Origin: Oikopleura dioica
Taxonomy: Eukaryota > Chordata > Appendicularia > Copelata > Oikopleuridae
Length of the DNA stretch: 64,000 bases
Direction: 5' to 3'
Assembly (NCBI GenBank): GCA_907165135.1
Contig: OU015566.1
Location: 11,268,157 to 11,332,156 of the forward strand
Below are positions 21,308 to 33,180 of this stretch, in pieces. Position 1 is the first letter of the stretch, and each line of letters begins with the position of its first letter. The position numbers and the translations under genes are program-made. The notes under the pieces were generated by a model. It had not been told where the DNA came from. It searched no databases and was given only the letters and a program-made list of their open reading frames with translations.

Positions 21308-22012
21308 CAGAGTTCAAAAATTTTCGGCTCCCGGGCAGGGGAGCGGCGGCCGGCCGGGCGCGGGCACGCTGCCCGCCTGCGCCCCCGGGCCTCGCGGCCT
21401 CAAGCGCCCGAGCCCGTCAGAGGCCGCGGCCAGTTTTTATGATTACACCGTGCCCGCCTGAGCCCCTGGGCCTCGCGGCCTCAGGCGCCCGAGCCCGTCA
21501 GGGGCCGCGGCCAGTTTTCGTAAGAAAAGAAGAAATTTTCGCCGAAAACTTTGAAATTTTAAATAAAAATTGAGACTTTTGTCGGAAACCCGTGAAAGAG
21601 TTCTCTTTAAAAATGACCCCTAAAATTGGCTAAAAATTTGGTCTAAATCAAGATTTTTGCAAATTTCCGAACTTTTTATACCGTTTTCGCATATTTTTTG
21701 ACTGTAAACTTATTCAAGTCATCGAATTGAAGCTGAAAATACCGATTGAAATTTGGTCACTTTGTACTCGCGGGCGCGGCCGGGCGCGAGCAGGAGGGCA
21801 AGGGCCCGCGCCCGCGTGAGCCCGCGGGCACCTTCAATTTCTTGCCCGCGCCCTCGTACGCCCGCGGGCACCTTCAGTTTCGGGCCCGTGCCCACCTGAG
21901 CCCCCGAGCTTCATCAATTTTGTGCCCGCGCCCGCCTGAGCCCCCGACCATTTTTCCATTCCGAGCCCGCGCCCGCCTGTGCCCGGGCAAATCGCGGGGT
22001 TTTTGAACTCTG
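21308..22012. mobile_element. GC-rich hAT-type MITE
   Basis: Terminal inverted repeat CAGAGTTCAAAAA (left) and its complement at the right are flanked by a perfect 8-bp target duplication GGCTGGGT (21300-21307 and 22013-22020), the hAT signature. Both ends are made of degenerate GC-rich repeats: GCCCGCGCCCGCCTGAGCCC-type units, and two near-identical blocks at about 21370-21436 and 21450-21518. The centre is AT-rich. The base composition contrasts sharply with the surrounding AT-rich DNA. There is no transposase, so it is non-autonomous. Confidence 0.85.
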
Positions 22013-25000
22013 GGCTGGGTCGCCATGAAACCATAAATCTTCGCTCGCTGAAATTCACAGTAAAATTTTGTGAATATTAATTATTTTGTTGGCACTGGAG
22101 GTTTTTTCCCAAGTCGCAAAAAAGGTGCAGAGCGTTAACGGAGGATGTCGGCAGGGTTGTAATCCGCTGGCCACCACCTGGTGGAAGGGGCAATATATCC
22201 GCTAGAATGTTGTTCCACGTGAGTAGCTACAAGCATTTACATTTACTTTGCGCAAAAGCTGGAAAGCGCTTGTTTAGGCTTAGCCGATTTGAGCTCGCTG
22301 TGATTGAGGAAATCCCCCTTACCGAAATCAGTATATCAGTATTTTTCCGGATAAAGTCGGTTTATTTGGAGATGGAAATACAAGTCATAACGTTTTCGTG
22401 ATTTGAGTATTTCAACTTTTTTCTTTTACTTGACACGAGCGGGGAGGCCGACTTTTGTGGTGACAGTGGAACATGACACGTGACATGTAGAACTTGTCAA
22501 AGGCGCACGACAAGAACATGGAGAAGGTATTCAAAGCGCGGATTTCGAAGCGGGAAATGCGCCAGATCTGATTTCGTTTCCTCCTTACTAGAAAATTTAC
22601 CAGTTGTAGCGATAATTCTAAGCTACATTAAAAGTAATCGACAGAAGCTGGCGATCCTAAATCAAAAGCGTCTAAAGCTGTCAATCGTCGATTTTGATTG
22701 ATTCGAAAGTATTCAAATTTACCCATAAAAATCGGCATGCAGCACGCATTTTATTATACCAGCCTCGCAACTAAAATAACAACGAGAAATGCAGCTGCTC
22801 CAATTTAACCTTCAGAAAGTGGGTGACGTTACGGCCATTATCGAAATTAGTAAATTTCTAATTGCAAGGCCTTCGATTCGCAAATCGGTGATTAGCCGGA
22901 TAATTCGCGACAATAAGGAGCACCACCTCCCGCTGAGTCTTTCCTTGCCTCGGGGCGCGTGCCCAAAACCTCTCTCCACTCGAGGCAAAAACCAGATGAT
23001 CCCTTCTTGATTGAATAGGCACTTGGTGCAGTACTCAGAAGCGATTTGCTCCAACTTCTTTCTGAAAAGAAATAAAAGGACTGAACACGGCTTATTCTCC
23101 ATTTGTCATCCTCTTTGAAGCGGCCTGTTTTTATGAGGTCGGTAAGCGACAGATTTTTACCGGATAATGACCTTGTCCAGCGCCTTCAATATCCGACAGT
23201 TGGAAAGGGGAACGCAAGGAGACCGAAACGCAGGTACTTATCGCGGAGTAAAGGTGTTGTTCGGCGGTGGATCAAAGGGAGTATTGTGCAGGACGAAGAT
23301 GATCCTACTGATCTGTGTTGGTAATACAGAACTTTGAATTTTTAAACACCATCAACTTATTTTGACGCTTTCGACTCATGGATTTCAACCCTTGTTTTCC
23401 TTTTTGTCGATAGTAAAAAGATTTCTAGATGTAAACATGGCGTTGTGTTTGAAAGTATCATGTCAATTAGAGTGCTTCTAAGCTGGATTAGCAATAGAAG
23501 AACACATTGATTAATGCTGCGATCAGTGCAAGAGAGGGACAGATAGCTCGAGTCATGTGACACTTGCGAGTTCAATAATCCGGAAAAGCCCCTACTGACC
23601 CGGTAATCAAAGGCCCGGAAATCCAACATGCCCAAGATGGCCAAGATTTCGACGCTTCTACGAATTCTCAACTCGTGAATAGAAAAAAATAGATGCCATT
23701 CGCTACAATAACTCAATTAGCCACACTCAAACAGGAAGATTTAAATTTTTAATAAGAAGGCTCTGACGCTTTATGAATAATTTTTGGCGTGCGTTTTTAC
23801 GTTCGTTTGTGTTTATCGAAACCCTTGTTATGAAGCTCGCCGGAAGTGTTGCGTGAGATATTGCCCTTGATGATTTGGCCAATTTAGCATTATTAAACTT
23901 GCAAATCGGTGAAAACCAGCGCCTTAGGAATTTAGTCATGCTTCTCTATTTCTGAAGGTAAATTCTGATTTACTGGCTAATCCGCCCCGCCAAAGGCACA
24001 GTATGATAGTAATTCATACAGTTTGACGGCTGTATAATTCGCCGCCATCTTTTCTTGTCTGGTCGACGATGACCGAATCGATCCGAAAATCGTCTGATCA
24101 TCGCCGCACCGCGAAAAATTCAGATACGCAAAGCCGTGCGGATTTGGCACCAACTCGGAGTTTCTTGAAAAAAAGTGCAAAATTGATTGATCAACGCTGG
24201 GAAAATCACTTGCAAGAAAGATTTCGCGAATGAAGAAATGATTTTGATTATGACAGTAGGCGCAAAATGTCGGCATCTAATTGCCCATCCGAAGCGTTTC
24301 TAGGGCACTTTTTCGATCTTCAGAAGGCTTTAGGAGCGAATTTGGGCGATAGAAAACATCTGATGGACTGTTAGATACTGACGTTTGGTGATTTCTGCAT
24401 CGAAGACAAATTTCTTTTAAAAATTATTCTAGAATAAATGTCTCCAGGTACCCTCAAAATCAAAAAATCGCAATTTCCCCAGATTTGGATTACGAAAAAA
24501 GGGATTTCGTAAAACCTATCCAGAGCCCCTTTTACCGGCCTTCTGTTTCTAGAACCAGAAAATGGGGCGATCTGTTGTCACCATTTCTCCATGTTTCTCT
24601 TTCTCGTTGAACTAAAAATTCAAAGAGAAACAGAAAAAAGTACAACCAGTCTTCCTGTAGGGATCCTCAGGAAAAAAGTAACCGCATCGATCATCTGCCG
24701 CAGATTCTTTCCAAAAAGTTTCCAACAGGCAAGAATTCCTAAAACTCATTTTCAACCCTCAGTAACAATTAAAACAGTCAACCACGCGCGAAACCGGTTT
24801 CAACCAAAAATTGGCTCAATTAAAGAATTTTCCAAAATATCTGAATTTTGCGCCTGTCACGAATTACTCAATCAGATTTTCTTAGAAGCTTCAATTTTAA
24901 AACTCGAAAACAAGGTCTTCTTTTTCGAAAAACCCCGATTTAAATGTTAAAATCAAGAATTTGTAATCAATCAAAATAAGCTCTTCCTTGAAATTGTCGA

Positions 25001-26429
25001 CTTAGACTCGAAGGGTTAAAAATCTCGGTCGAAAAACTCGGCGAAAGTTCGCACTATTTCGTCCTAAAATCCAACTAGCGAAATAAAGAACTCTAAGTTA
25101 TCAAGATCCACACCTTTTAAACCCAATCTCCACTGTGCTAAAAACCCTAAAATTCGACCAGAAATGCTCGAAATCGTCACGAAATCCGCAGTGCGCGAAA
25201 AGGGTTATTTTCGCGCAGAATCCGAAAAACGCCCACTTTTCCTCTTCCTCCCCTTCCCCAATTCTTCCCCAGTAGGTTTACCTCTCCAATTTATTGTCAA
25301 AAAGTATAGGGCGATTTTGTACCTAATTCAGCCAATCACACATCCGCTAGAACTTCTTCTGATTTAGCTCACTTTTTTAAGAAAAAAATCCAAAATTCGA
25401 CCATTTTAAAAAATCATTGTTTTTCTGGCCATTACCGAGAGACAGAGCCATTTTGCTAACAGTACCTTGGCTACAGTTTATGACAGGTAGAGTCAGCTAG
25501 AGAAATTAATAAATTTCGTCGGGTCACATGCGGTCGACGAATGAGCGGCCGGTGATTGGCCGGCTGCTCTGGGAGCTTCCGCAGAAGTCTATCAGACGAT
25601 TTTAACAAAAATAGACCCTTCCCAGTTTCCGCGAATTTCGAATGAGCCGATGAGTCATTACGAAACTATGACGAATTCTGTGAGAGAACGAAAAAAATGA
25701 ACTTTGTTCTTTTAGCAGCAGAGAGGATAATCGAAAACGTCACGATTCGAAGATCGTTACAGTAGGGGAACTCTACTGATACTACTATTGATAAGCTACT
25801 GCTAATTGTCTGCTGGAAGAGAGATTCGATTTACAGGAATTTCAGGAAGGGGGATGAATTTTTTATTTTAATTTTTATTTTATAAAATAAGGTCAATTTA
25901 GCAGTACCGCTGACATTGTTTTAAAATTAATAATTTGCTCAATATTGGAGCTTTTCATGTTGGGAAAATAGTTTTATTTTGATGTTTGATACTCATATGC
26001 TCCTTATAGTGAAGAGATTATGTAGAAATTATTCATGTTCTTTTTCATCATATTCTCAGAATGATCGCCTTCGTTTTTGTATATTCTTCCGACCTAATAA
26101 CGCCCTTGAACTTGTCTACCTCTTTTTCAAAACGCGGTTATTCTCGGAAAGTGCTCAAACTCGCCACTTTGATTTTGGCGCGGCGTTTTGATTTGATGAT
26201 CCTTTTTTTCAGGCGGCGCGCGCATGCACCTGCTTGCACACGCTTTCCTCCTCTTCGCGTAAAACGCTTGTAATAGCGCGGTATCATGAGCCACAATAAA
26301 GGATAAATACACAACTTTTAGCGGCCAATAAAATTTGCAACATCGCGGCTAATAAAGATCCTTATATCGGGGCGAAAACCCTCTGATCTTTGCTTGTTTT
26401 GTTGTTTCAAAAGATGGCTCCACTGAAGT
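22013..26429. other. Long non-coding stretch, no gene seen
   Basis: The short frames in this stretch lack domain logic, codon bias or a splice chain. It contains no recognisable repeats beyond AT-rich low complexity. It may be regulatory DNA for the Notch ligand downstream, because developmental genes in compact genomes keep unusually long flanks. Confidence 0.4.
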
Positions 26430-26627
26430 TATTTGAAAATCGTTAAGGGTGTCCCTTCAATCCTTGGATTAAAAAGTCAGATTAGAAATAAGGGATACCG
26501 AGTACCGAAAGAATCTTGTATGGAGAAAGAAATACCTTCAAAATGATTTTATCCACCCAGGTCCCTTATTACTAGTATGATATTTTAATCCTACTATTGA
26601 AGGGACACCCTTATCGATTTTCAAATA
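26430..26627. mobile_element. Short palindromic MITE or foldback element
   Basis: The left arm (TATTTGAAAATCGTTAAGGG onward) and right arm are inverted copies of roughly 30 bp sharing AAGGGTGTCCCTTCAAT. The middle, about 130 bp, is unrelated and non-coding. TA dinucleotides border the arms, but a clear target duplication outside cannot be fixed because the ends are themselves palindromic. Confidence 0.6.
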
Positions 26628-28260
26628 GCTCTTATGAATTTTTAAATAATGTTCATTCTTGCACTTCCCATACTTTCGCCAACTAAGCTTCATTACATAA
26701 ATTAACCCAGATCCAACTCTAAAATCAACACGAATCTAACATCATTTTTTTCGATTACGATCAGCTGGTGCATTCGCTGTAGATTTTCCGCTACGCATGA
26801 AAAATTAACCCCTGTCAATGGGTTGCCATCCATTCTCTTCGCCTGCACCTGAGTAACGCTTTTGTTTTCGAAATTATGAAATTTATGAAACAGCTAGATG
26901 AGTGCAATTATAGTTAGTGGGAGATGGATTAGCTCTTTGGGATTCTTTGAAAAGTGGGGATTAGGCGATTGTTCTGATCGATCAGATTATTGAAAAAATT
27001 TAAAAGGATCTTCAATTCTTTTTTTAATATAATGGCATTGAATTTCATTTGCCTTTGTAATAGAGTAAATGCTCAGGACAGAATAACTGCAAATATTGTA
27101 TTTGTAATTACAAAGTTTTGGTCGCATCTGCCCACTTCCCGTGGACAGTTACGGATTAGCCAAACTTCCCTCCAGCTCCCAAATAAATCCCCAAGTCGCA
27201 TTTATTCCCGTGCTTGGCCATAAATCTGCCACTTGACTGCCGTCAGCACTGTCACTTTCAGCATTGCCGAGTGCATTTAGCGCGCTTTTGCACTTTATTT
27301 CATTTTTATTATCTTCGCCGAATCATTTCATTTTATTGCGCTCTTGCATTTGTAAAAGAGGCTGTTCAACCTTTTTCGAATTGATTCCCGATTTTGGGTA
27401 ATTTGAAGGCGATTCGGGATATGGGTCCAATTCGGGCAAAGGTTAACCTTTCGATTATCAGATGTTTCTTCTTTTCTGGACATAAATCAAGATTCGAGCT
27501 AATTTATTGCGATATCTTCTACTCTAAATCTACCTGTCGTTTTTTCTAATAATTGTTAACACTTGAATTCTTACTGAAAAGTTTGATAGTAAAGATATCC
27601 CCGTAAAGTAGCCTAGAATCTTGATTTTCTTCATTGAAAGAGATGTAATTTGCGGTTCAGAACCTACCAAATCTTTTGAAGCAGTGATTGTGTGCCTTTG
27701 AAGCCATAACTTTCCACGGGAAGCATTTAATTTGTCGACTTTTACTTTCTTTCCCAAAGGTGTGAATATATTTTACCAGCAAACATTCCAGGCCTCCCTT
27801 CGCGCACTTGATGAGTTGCTTACTTTTTTACATAGATTTTCCGGAGAACAGCGGGAATTAGAAGTCATAATTCACCTCCATTACAGCGAACTTATCCATT
27901 GCCAAGCTGCTCGTCACGCCAAGCCCGAGGAGAAAATTTCTCGCTCGTCGCCACGAACGCACCCGCCATCACCCGCTTCAACCGCACAGCGCCACCTCAC
28001 GACGCGCTGCCACTGCGCCATACTGTACGCTGCTCTAATATAACGACGCGTCGGAGCTGATCGTCATATCAACTCTTTCTCCCTCTCTCAAAACCGCAAC
28101 AAGAAAACGAAAAGCTTGAAGCCTCCAATAGAAGCTCCAGCAAAAACTCAAAACCAAAGAGATCAAAAAAGAAAACTTAGAGATTTCCCGCTAGAAAAAG
28201 AAGTATTAGGCAAACCTTCCCAAAACCTACTTGAACGAAAAGAAAAGAACGAATACAATC
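26628..28260. other. Non-coding upstream region of the Notch-ligand gene
   Basis: No exons are recognised. The last 250 bp (from about 28010) contain a CTAATATAAC element and A-rich leader sequence before the ATG, consistent with promoter and 5' UTR. Confidence 0.4.
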
Positions 28261-30382
28261 ATGGTCCATCTGCGAACTCTTCTCGCAGCCACACTCACAG
28301 GTGCAACCTCTGCCAGTGCTGGTGAAAACTTCCGAGGCCGATTGGAGATTCAGTACGACTATTTGAGCACAGAAATGCACACCGACACCCTCAAAGTCTG
28401 CGTGCTCAACTTCAACTACCACCCCGACCCTCGCCGATGCGAAGACGCTCCAGAAGGAAAGCTAGAAAGCAAGTCAGAAATTGGAATCTTCGGAACTGGT
28501 CAAGTCGCCATCACCGGCCATGGCTCCCGCCAAGTGGATCTTCCCTTCACCGCTGTTTGGCCGGTAAGTCAAAGTGAATTTTCTTAATCGCCCCTCATTA
28601 CTCGAACAAGCGCTAAAAATGAGTATTCCAATTATTTCGCGCTCATTCGCAAGGAAAAAATACATCAAAGTTTTACAGTTCTTTCTAACAGTTGCTTAGG
28701 GTCCCATAAGCGTGCACTTTTATAGCCAATAAGACATTTCTTGTTTCACTTATTGACATTTCGCACGCGATAAATATGTACTAAATTTTGTCAACACCTT
28801 TTTCGTCTGCTGAAAAGTGCAAAATTGAAACCCATTTCAAAGGGGCGGCGGACAGGAAACCAGCGGGGTAGAACACTTGTTTGGCTTAGCCTATCAATCT
28901 GTGATGTTAAACCCGCTCTATGTCTGTGTGGCTAACCTTATCAGCGTGATACCCATTTGTCCGCTCTTCGAGGTCCCCTAAATACTTTGAGCTGATTTTT
29001 ATCTTTATCTAACCTTTTCATTTTCAGGGCGATCTGTCCGTCATCACCTGGACCGGCAAGGATGAGCGCGTTCATACCTTTTCCGGCGAGCTCAAGGCTG
29101 GAAAAGACTGGAAGCGAATCAACGTCCAGGATGTCCATCTTCGCGCTAGAGTCACTTGCTTAGCTAACTTCTACGGCGAGGACTGCAACACCATCTGCAT
29201 TTCCCCTTCTGAGAGCAAGAAGAGAGTAGTAGGCTTCTACTCGTGCAACAAAAATGGCGAAAAAGTCTGCGATCCCGGCTTTGAAACCGATGCCAACGAT
29301 GAACTTCCCTGCCAACGACGTAAGTTTACTTGCCCCGGTTTAAATTATAAATTAAAAAGTAACGCGCCCTCAGGCCCGTGCCAAGACGCAAGTATTGTGC
29401 CCAGCCCCCAGGTGCGTGTTATTCAGAAAGTCTCCAATTTCTCGAAAGTACAAAAGCGAGACTATTTTCATTACGCACTTCCGGTTGCCTCTTGTCACCA
29501 TATGACTTGAGTGATTAGCGAATTAACTTTTCGCCAATATCAAAAAAGTCGGCCATCAAACCCCTTGCGCCTTTGAATCGTTAATCCGCAAATTTCCCAT
29601 CAATTTTTCGCGCCGCGCTGATTTTTCAGTAGAGACAGGAACTCTCATCTTCAATCATCTAACCAATCTTTTCAGGAATCTGTCCAGCAAACTGCGCCGA
29701 ATGCTCATCTAACGGACGCTGTCGAAAATGCGAGCCGGGCTACTCCAGATCTAACAGTCGAACTTGCGAGAAACTCTCCTCTCCTCGAGTCATCACTTCT
29801 CCATGCGCTTCTTCACCCTGTGGCGATAATGGCAGCTGCATCGTCAAAGGCAACTCCTTCCAATGCCTCTGCAAAACTGGCTTCATCGGTGCTCTCTGCG
29901 AAGTTACTGCGGCTCCTGAACCACTAACTGCGCCATGCACCGCCACTTGCGCCAACAACGGAGTGTGCATCGAAGGAAACAAATGTTATTGTCCCGAAGG
30001 CTTCACTGGCGAGTTCTGCGAAATCGAAGAAAAAGACACCCTTCTCCTTGGAATCGTTGCTGGAGTCTTGCTTTCCGTGCTCGGTGGCCTCGTTGTCGTT
30101 GCGGGAGTTATCATTCGAAGACGCTCTCAGATGCGCAAGAACACTTCCGATGTCGTTTTCGAGGAAGAAGGAATCATGGAAGACGGAGGACCTTCTCACT
30201 CTCGGGCCGAGGGTGACGTTCTCATCTCGTCCCAGGCTGATACCATCCACAAGGCCGCCTACTCCAAGCCCAGCTCGCCTGTCAAGCCTACTAAAAACCT
30301 CCAAGACGCCTCGTTCATCACCACCTCGTCGGATATGAGCTTATCGGCACCGCCCTCGTACAACGAAGCTCTTCAATCGTAA
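28261..30382 (+). CDS. Short DSL-family Notch ligand (Delta-like)
   Basis: Three exons (28261-28563, 29028-29319, 29676-30382) give 433 aa. Order: signal peptide (MVHLRTLLAATLTGATSASA), MNNL-like N-terminal domain, DSL domain (CLANFYGEDC..C..VGFYSC..GEKVC..GFE), one EGF-like cysteine cluster (CPANCAECSSNGRC), two EGF repeats (CASSPCGDNGSC..CLCKTGF..LCE and CATCANNGVCIEGNKCYC in part), and a TM helix (LLGIVAGVLLSVLGGLVVV). The cytoplasmic tail ends with APPSYNEALQS, carrying a PPxY WW-binding motif. Notch ligands signal to adjacent cells. The number of EGF repeats is far below vertebrate Delta/Jagged. Introns of 464 and 356 nt are unusually long for this window, and the gene sits in the largest non-coding landscape here. 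Confidence 0.85.
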
Positions 30383-30683
30383 CTCTCTTTTTTATCCTCG
30401 CCCAGTTTATAATTTACACCGCCAGCCAGCTTGACGAGCTTCTTATTGTGAGAATTACTTTTTTGTATATTTTTGATGCTCTTTTTTCTTCAGCGCGCCT
30501 CATATTTCTTGAAAAAATACAAAACCTAATCCAAAAACAATAGTCATCTCCCGGATCTTTTATTTAATTATTTTCACTAGAATCAATTTTTTACAACTTA
30601 TCGAGATAGAAAACTATCCAATCGTCTGCCTGCTTTGTGCTTCCTCTTTACTCTTATTTTTACAGCTGATGTAAAAATTGCTT
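30383..30683. other. 3' flank of the Notch-ligand gene
   Basis: AT-rich 3' UTR and intergenic DNA. No second gene is visible. Confidence 0.4.
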
Positions 30684-30687
30684 TTAA

Positions 30688-31368
30688 GGGATCCCCCCCT
30701 AATTTCCGGAACTTTGACCCGTATCTACTTTTTTCTCGCCTTACGTATGAGGCTGATTTTGGGCGCAGATTAAAGCCCGTTTTTTACTGAACAAACGCAT
30801 GCATGATAAGCCCTAGGTTCTAACATTCACTTATGCATTTGATGCCTCTTAAGTGACTTAAGTTGGCAAAAATGGCCATTTTGGGCCAACTTCAAGTTGT
30901 ATCTACTTTTTTTTGGCCTTTTGAATTCCCAAAATCTCTTGATTTTTATAAAGTTAAGACCCTAGGCTACATTTGCATGCATGTTCACGATGATTGAAAA
31001 AGTAGACAAAATTTTTCTCGTTGTAAAACTTTCGGCCGTAATTTTAGCCATTTTTTGGAGTCTTTTTGCTCTCTGGCACCACCAAGTGATAATTTTTTTT
31101 CTCTAAAACTAGTTTTTTCTTGATAAGGGCGTTATATGCTTTCAAATAAGCCCTTATTTGCCTCGTTATCAAGACTTACAAATTTCGAAAAAATCGAAAA
31201 TTTTCTCTAAGTATAGATTATAATGCAATTTCAAAGCGCTGTCACGGGTTATCACGGGATCCAGGGCCCTTGATATTATAGTAAAAAATGACCCTCAGAT
31301 CACGAGGAATCCAAATATGTACCTCTCGATACTTTTTGGGAAAATTTTTCGGATCGGGGGGGGATCCC
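30688..31368. mobile_element. TTAA-flanked (piggyBac-type) MITE
   Basis: The termini GGGATCCCCCCC and the complement at the right are each bordered by TTAA (30684-30687 and 31369-31372), the target preference of piggyBac elements. The interior (681 bp) has no open transposase frame. It contains two copies of a GTATCTACTTTTTT-like motif (about 30720 and 30897). Confidence 0.7.
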
Positions 31369-31372
31369 TTAA

Positions 31373-32505
31373 ATTAGCCTGACTGTGATATTACGAATTA
31401 TTATTTTCCGCGCGCTAGAAAGCTTTTAACAAAATCCTCTCCTCCTAGAGTTCAGATATTCGCCTGTATCTATAAATATATGATCCCTACATTAGAAACA
31501 AACATACAGTGCTAGTTACTTTACTGTACTTCTGCTTAGATAGGGCTCGTTTGAGTTTATAGAGTTAAATTCAGACATCAGTGACAGATTACACTGCCAG
31601 AAAATAAATTACAAAAACAAAATTCAAGTTGCTATGAATCGAGCAAGAAGAAACGTGAAAGCGTTCAGGTGCAAGTAGGTTTACGAGGTCAGTCTGACAT
31701 TAATCAACTCGTCAGAGCAGTATATTTACGGCTTGCAGAGAAAAATGAGCAAACAAGCATCTTATAAAAGAGCTGCTACCGCTTTAAACTCACTTGTCAC
31801 TTTTATTTCCCGAAACGTGCGAGAAACTACTTCCGGCACTTGGGTGGTGTGCCCTCTCACCTCTGGCAGTTGTATAGCTCGTTAGTAAATTTGTGCATGT
31901 CCATTTTATGGCTCAAACAGCATCGCGGGAATCTACTTCTGAAACATCACTTCATAATTTGAGGGTAGCTACTCAACACGAGGGAATTTTTTGTGACAAC
32001 TTGTGGCGGCTTGAGTTTCCGGGCACAATCACTTTTTGATTGAAAGGGATGCTATCAATTATCGTCATTTTAGAATTTTGTGTATTTCGAGGATACATTC
32101 AACAAGGTAATTGAGGGCATTAGATGAATATTCTATGATAGTCATTGTTGAGGTGTTAGTTTCTGACGAATCAAAAGTATTTCATCCAAAAATTTAGCTG
32201 CGGAGACAACAAGGAGAATTCAAATCGAGCTTTTATTCTTGGTCATTAAATTTTTTTTTTCATTTGGATCATTCATCCTTTTTCTTCTTATCCTCGAGAT
32301 TCTTGAGCTAGAAGAAAACTTGAGGAAAGATTTCAGAAAGCTGTGTTACCTTCAACGCGACTTTTGAGTATTTACAAGTGGCAGCCATGACAGTATTTGA
32401 GCTTCAATCGGTTTTTCAATGATCAAATTATATTTTAATAGAGTATCACTGCGAAATCTCAGCCGACTAATCGTTAGGTAGAAAGAAAATATCGAGTGCC
32501 AGAGA
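31373..32505. other. Intergenic, no gene seen
   Basis: AT-rich sequence with no domain-like frames. It lies between the TTAA element and the small membrane-protein gene. Confidence 0.4.
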
Positions 32506-32750
32506 ATGAGCAGAGGAAGATGTACTCATTCTCACGAGGCTTGTTGCTTGGCCACAATATTTTGCGTTTTTCTAGCGCTGATTATTTTCGGCAATTTGAC
32601 TGGATACAAGGCAAATAATCATTGGGTAAGAAATAATCTAAGGATTTCGATTAATTTCGACTTTAGAACGGTAGAATAGCTAGAAACGCTAGCAATCAGC
32701 ATTTCATTTGGGACGGATCATCGTTAAGCGATACTGCGCATCATGAATAA
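32506..32750 (+). CDS. Small single-pass membrane protein
   Basis: Two exons (32506-32625, 32667-32750; 41-nt GT-AG intron) give 67 aa. The N-terminus is Cys/His-rich (MSRGRCTHSHEACC), then one strong hydrophobic helix (LATIFCVFLALIIFGNLTG) and a hydrophilic tail with an N-glycosylation sequon (NAS). Each exon is too short for a single-frame search, but the frame and splice sites agree. No family recognised. Confidence 0.55.
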
Positions 32751-32817
32751 CCGAGTCAAGTTGGGCAAGTACTGCATTTATGCAGCTAAAAAGGTTTAAC
32801 TTCAAAAGCTTCAATGT

Positions 32818-33180
32818 CTATTTTAGCACCTGATACATAGAAATTGCCTGTCGCCTGTCCTTGCAATTCTCCCAGTTGCTTTTAATCTCTTCTTCTTTCA
32901 TCGTTGTGTTCTTCGTCTCTTCCACTGAATAAAAATACTTTATTTTCAATAAGTTTAGGTCGATGATACGCGTATATGTTTTAAAGCCGTGGTCGCTCGA
33001 TGAAAATAGAATTAGCAAGAGCAGTAATGCATTTGCGTTCTTTCCGCGTTTACCGCGCGAGAGAATAAATTACTTGAAAATTTACTCTTCTATTTCGTTA
33101 AAAAATTCTTACCGATTTTTGCGTTTGACTTCGTCATTTTCTTTAAGAAGCATTTCATCCCTCTTTCTCTCGATTTTTAT
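32818..33180 (-). CDS. Possible small membrane protein (weak)
   Basis: On the minus strand an open frame ends VEETKNTTMKEEEIKSN...YQVLK before TAG (32818-32820). It carries a hydrophobic stretch (ALLLLLILFSSSDHGF) and may continue upstream through a GTAAGA donor into an exon reading LLKENDEVKRKNR. I could not place every splice site, so the start is uncertain. Confidence 0.3.

Noticed and set aside
21746-22058. Pro/Arg/Ala-rich frames in GC-rich DNA
   Set aside because: They fall inside the hAT MITE and reflect base composition only.
23103-23324. 73-codon basic frame (MSSSLKRPVFMRS)
   Set aside because: No splice chain, no domain, no conserved context within a gene-poor region.
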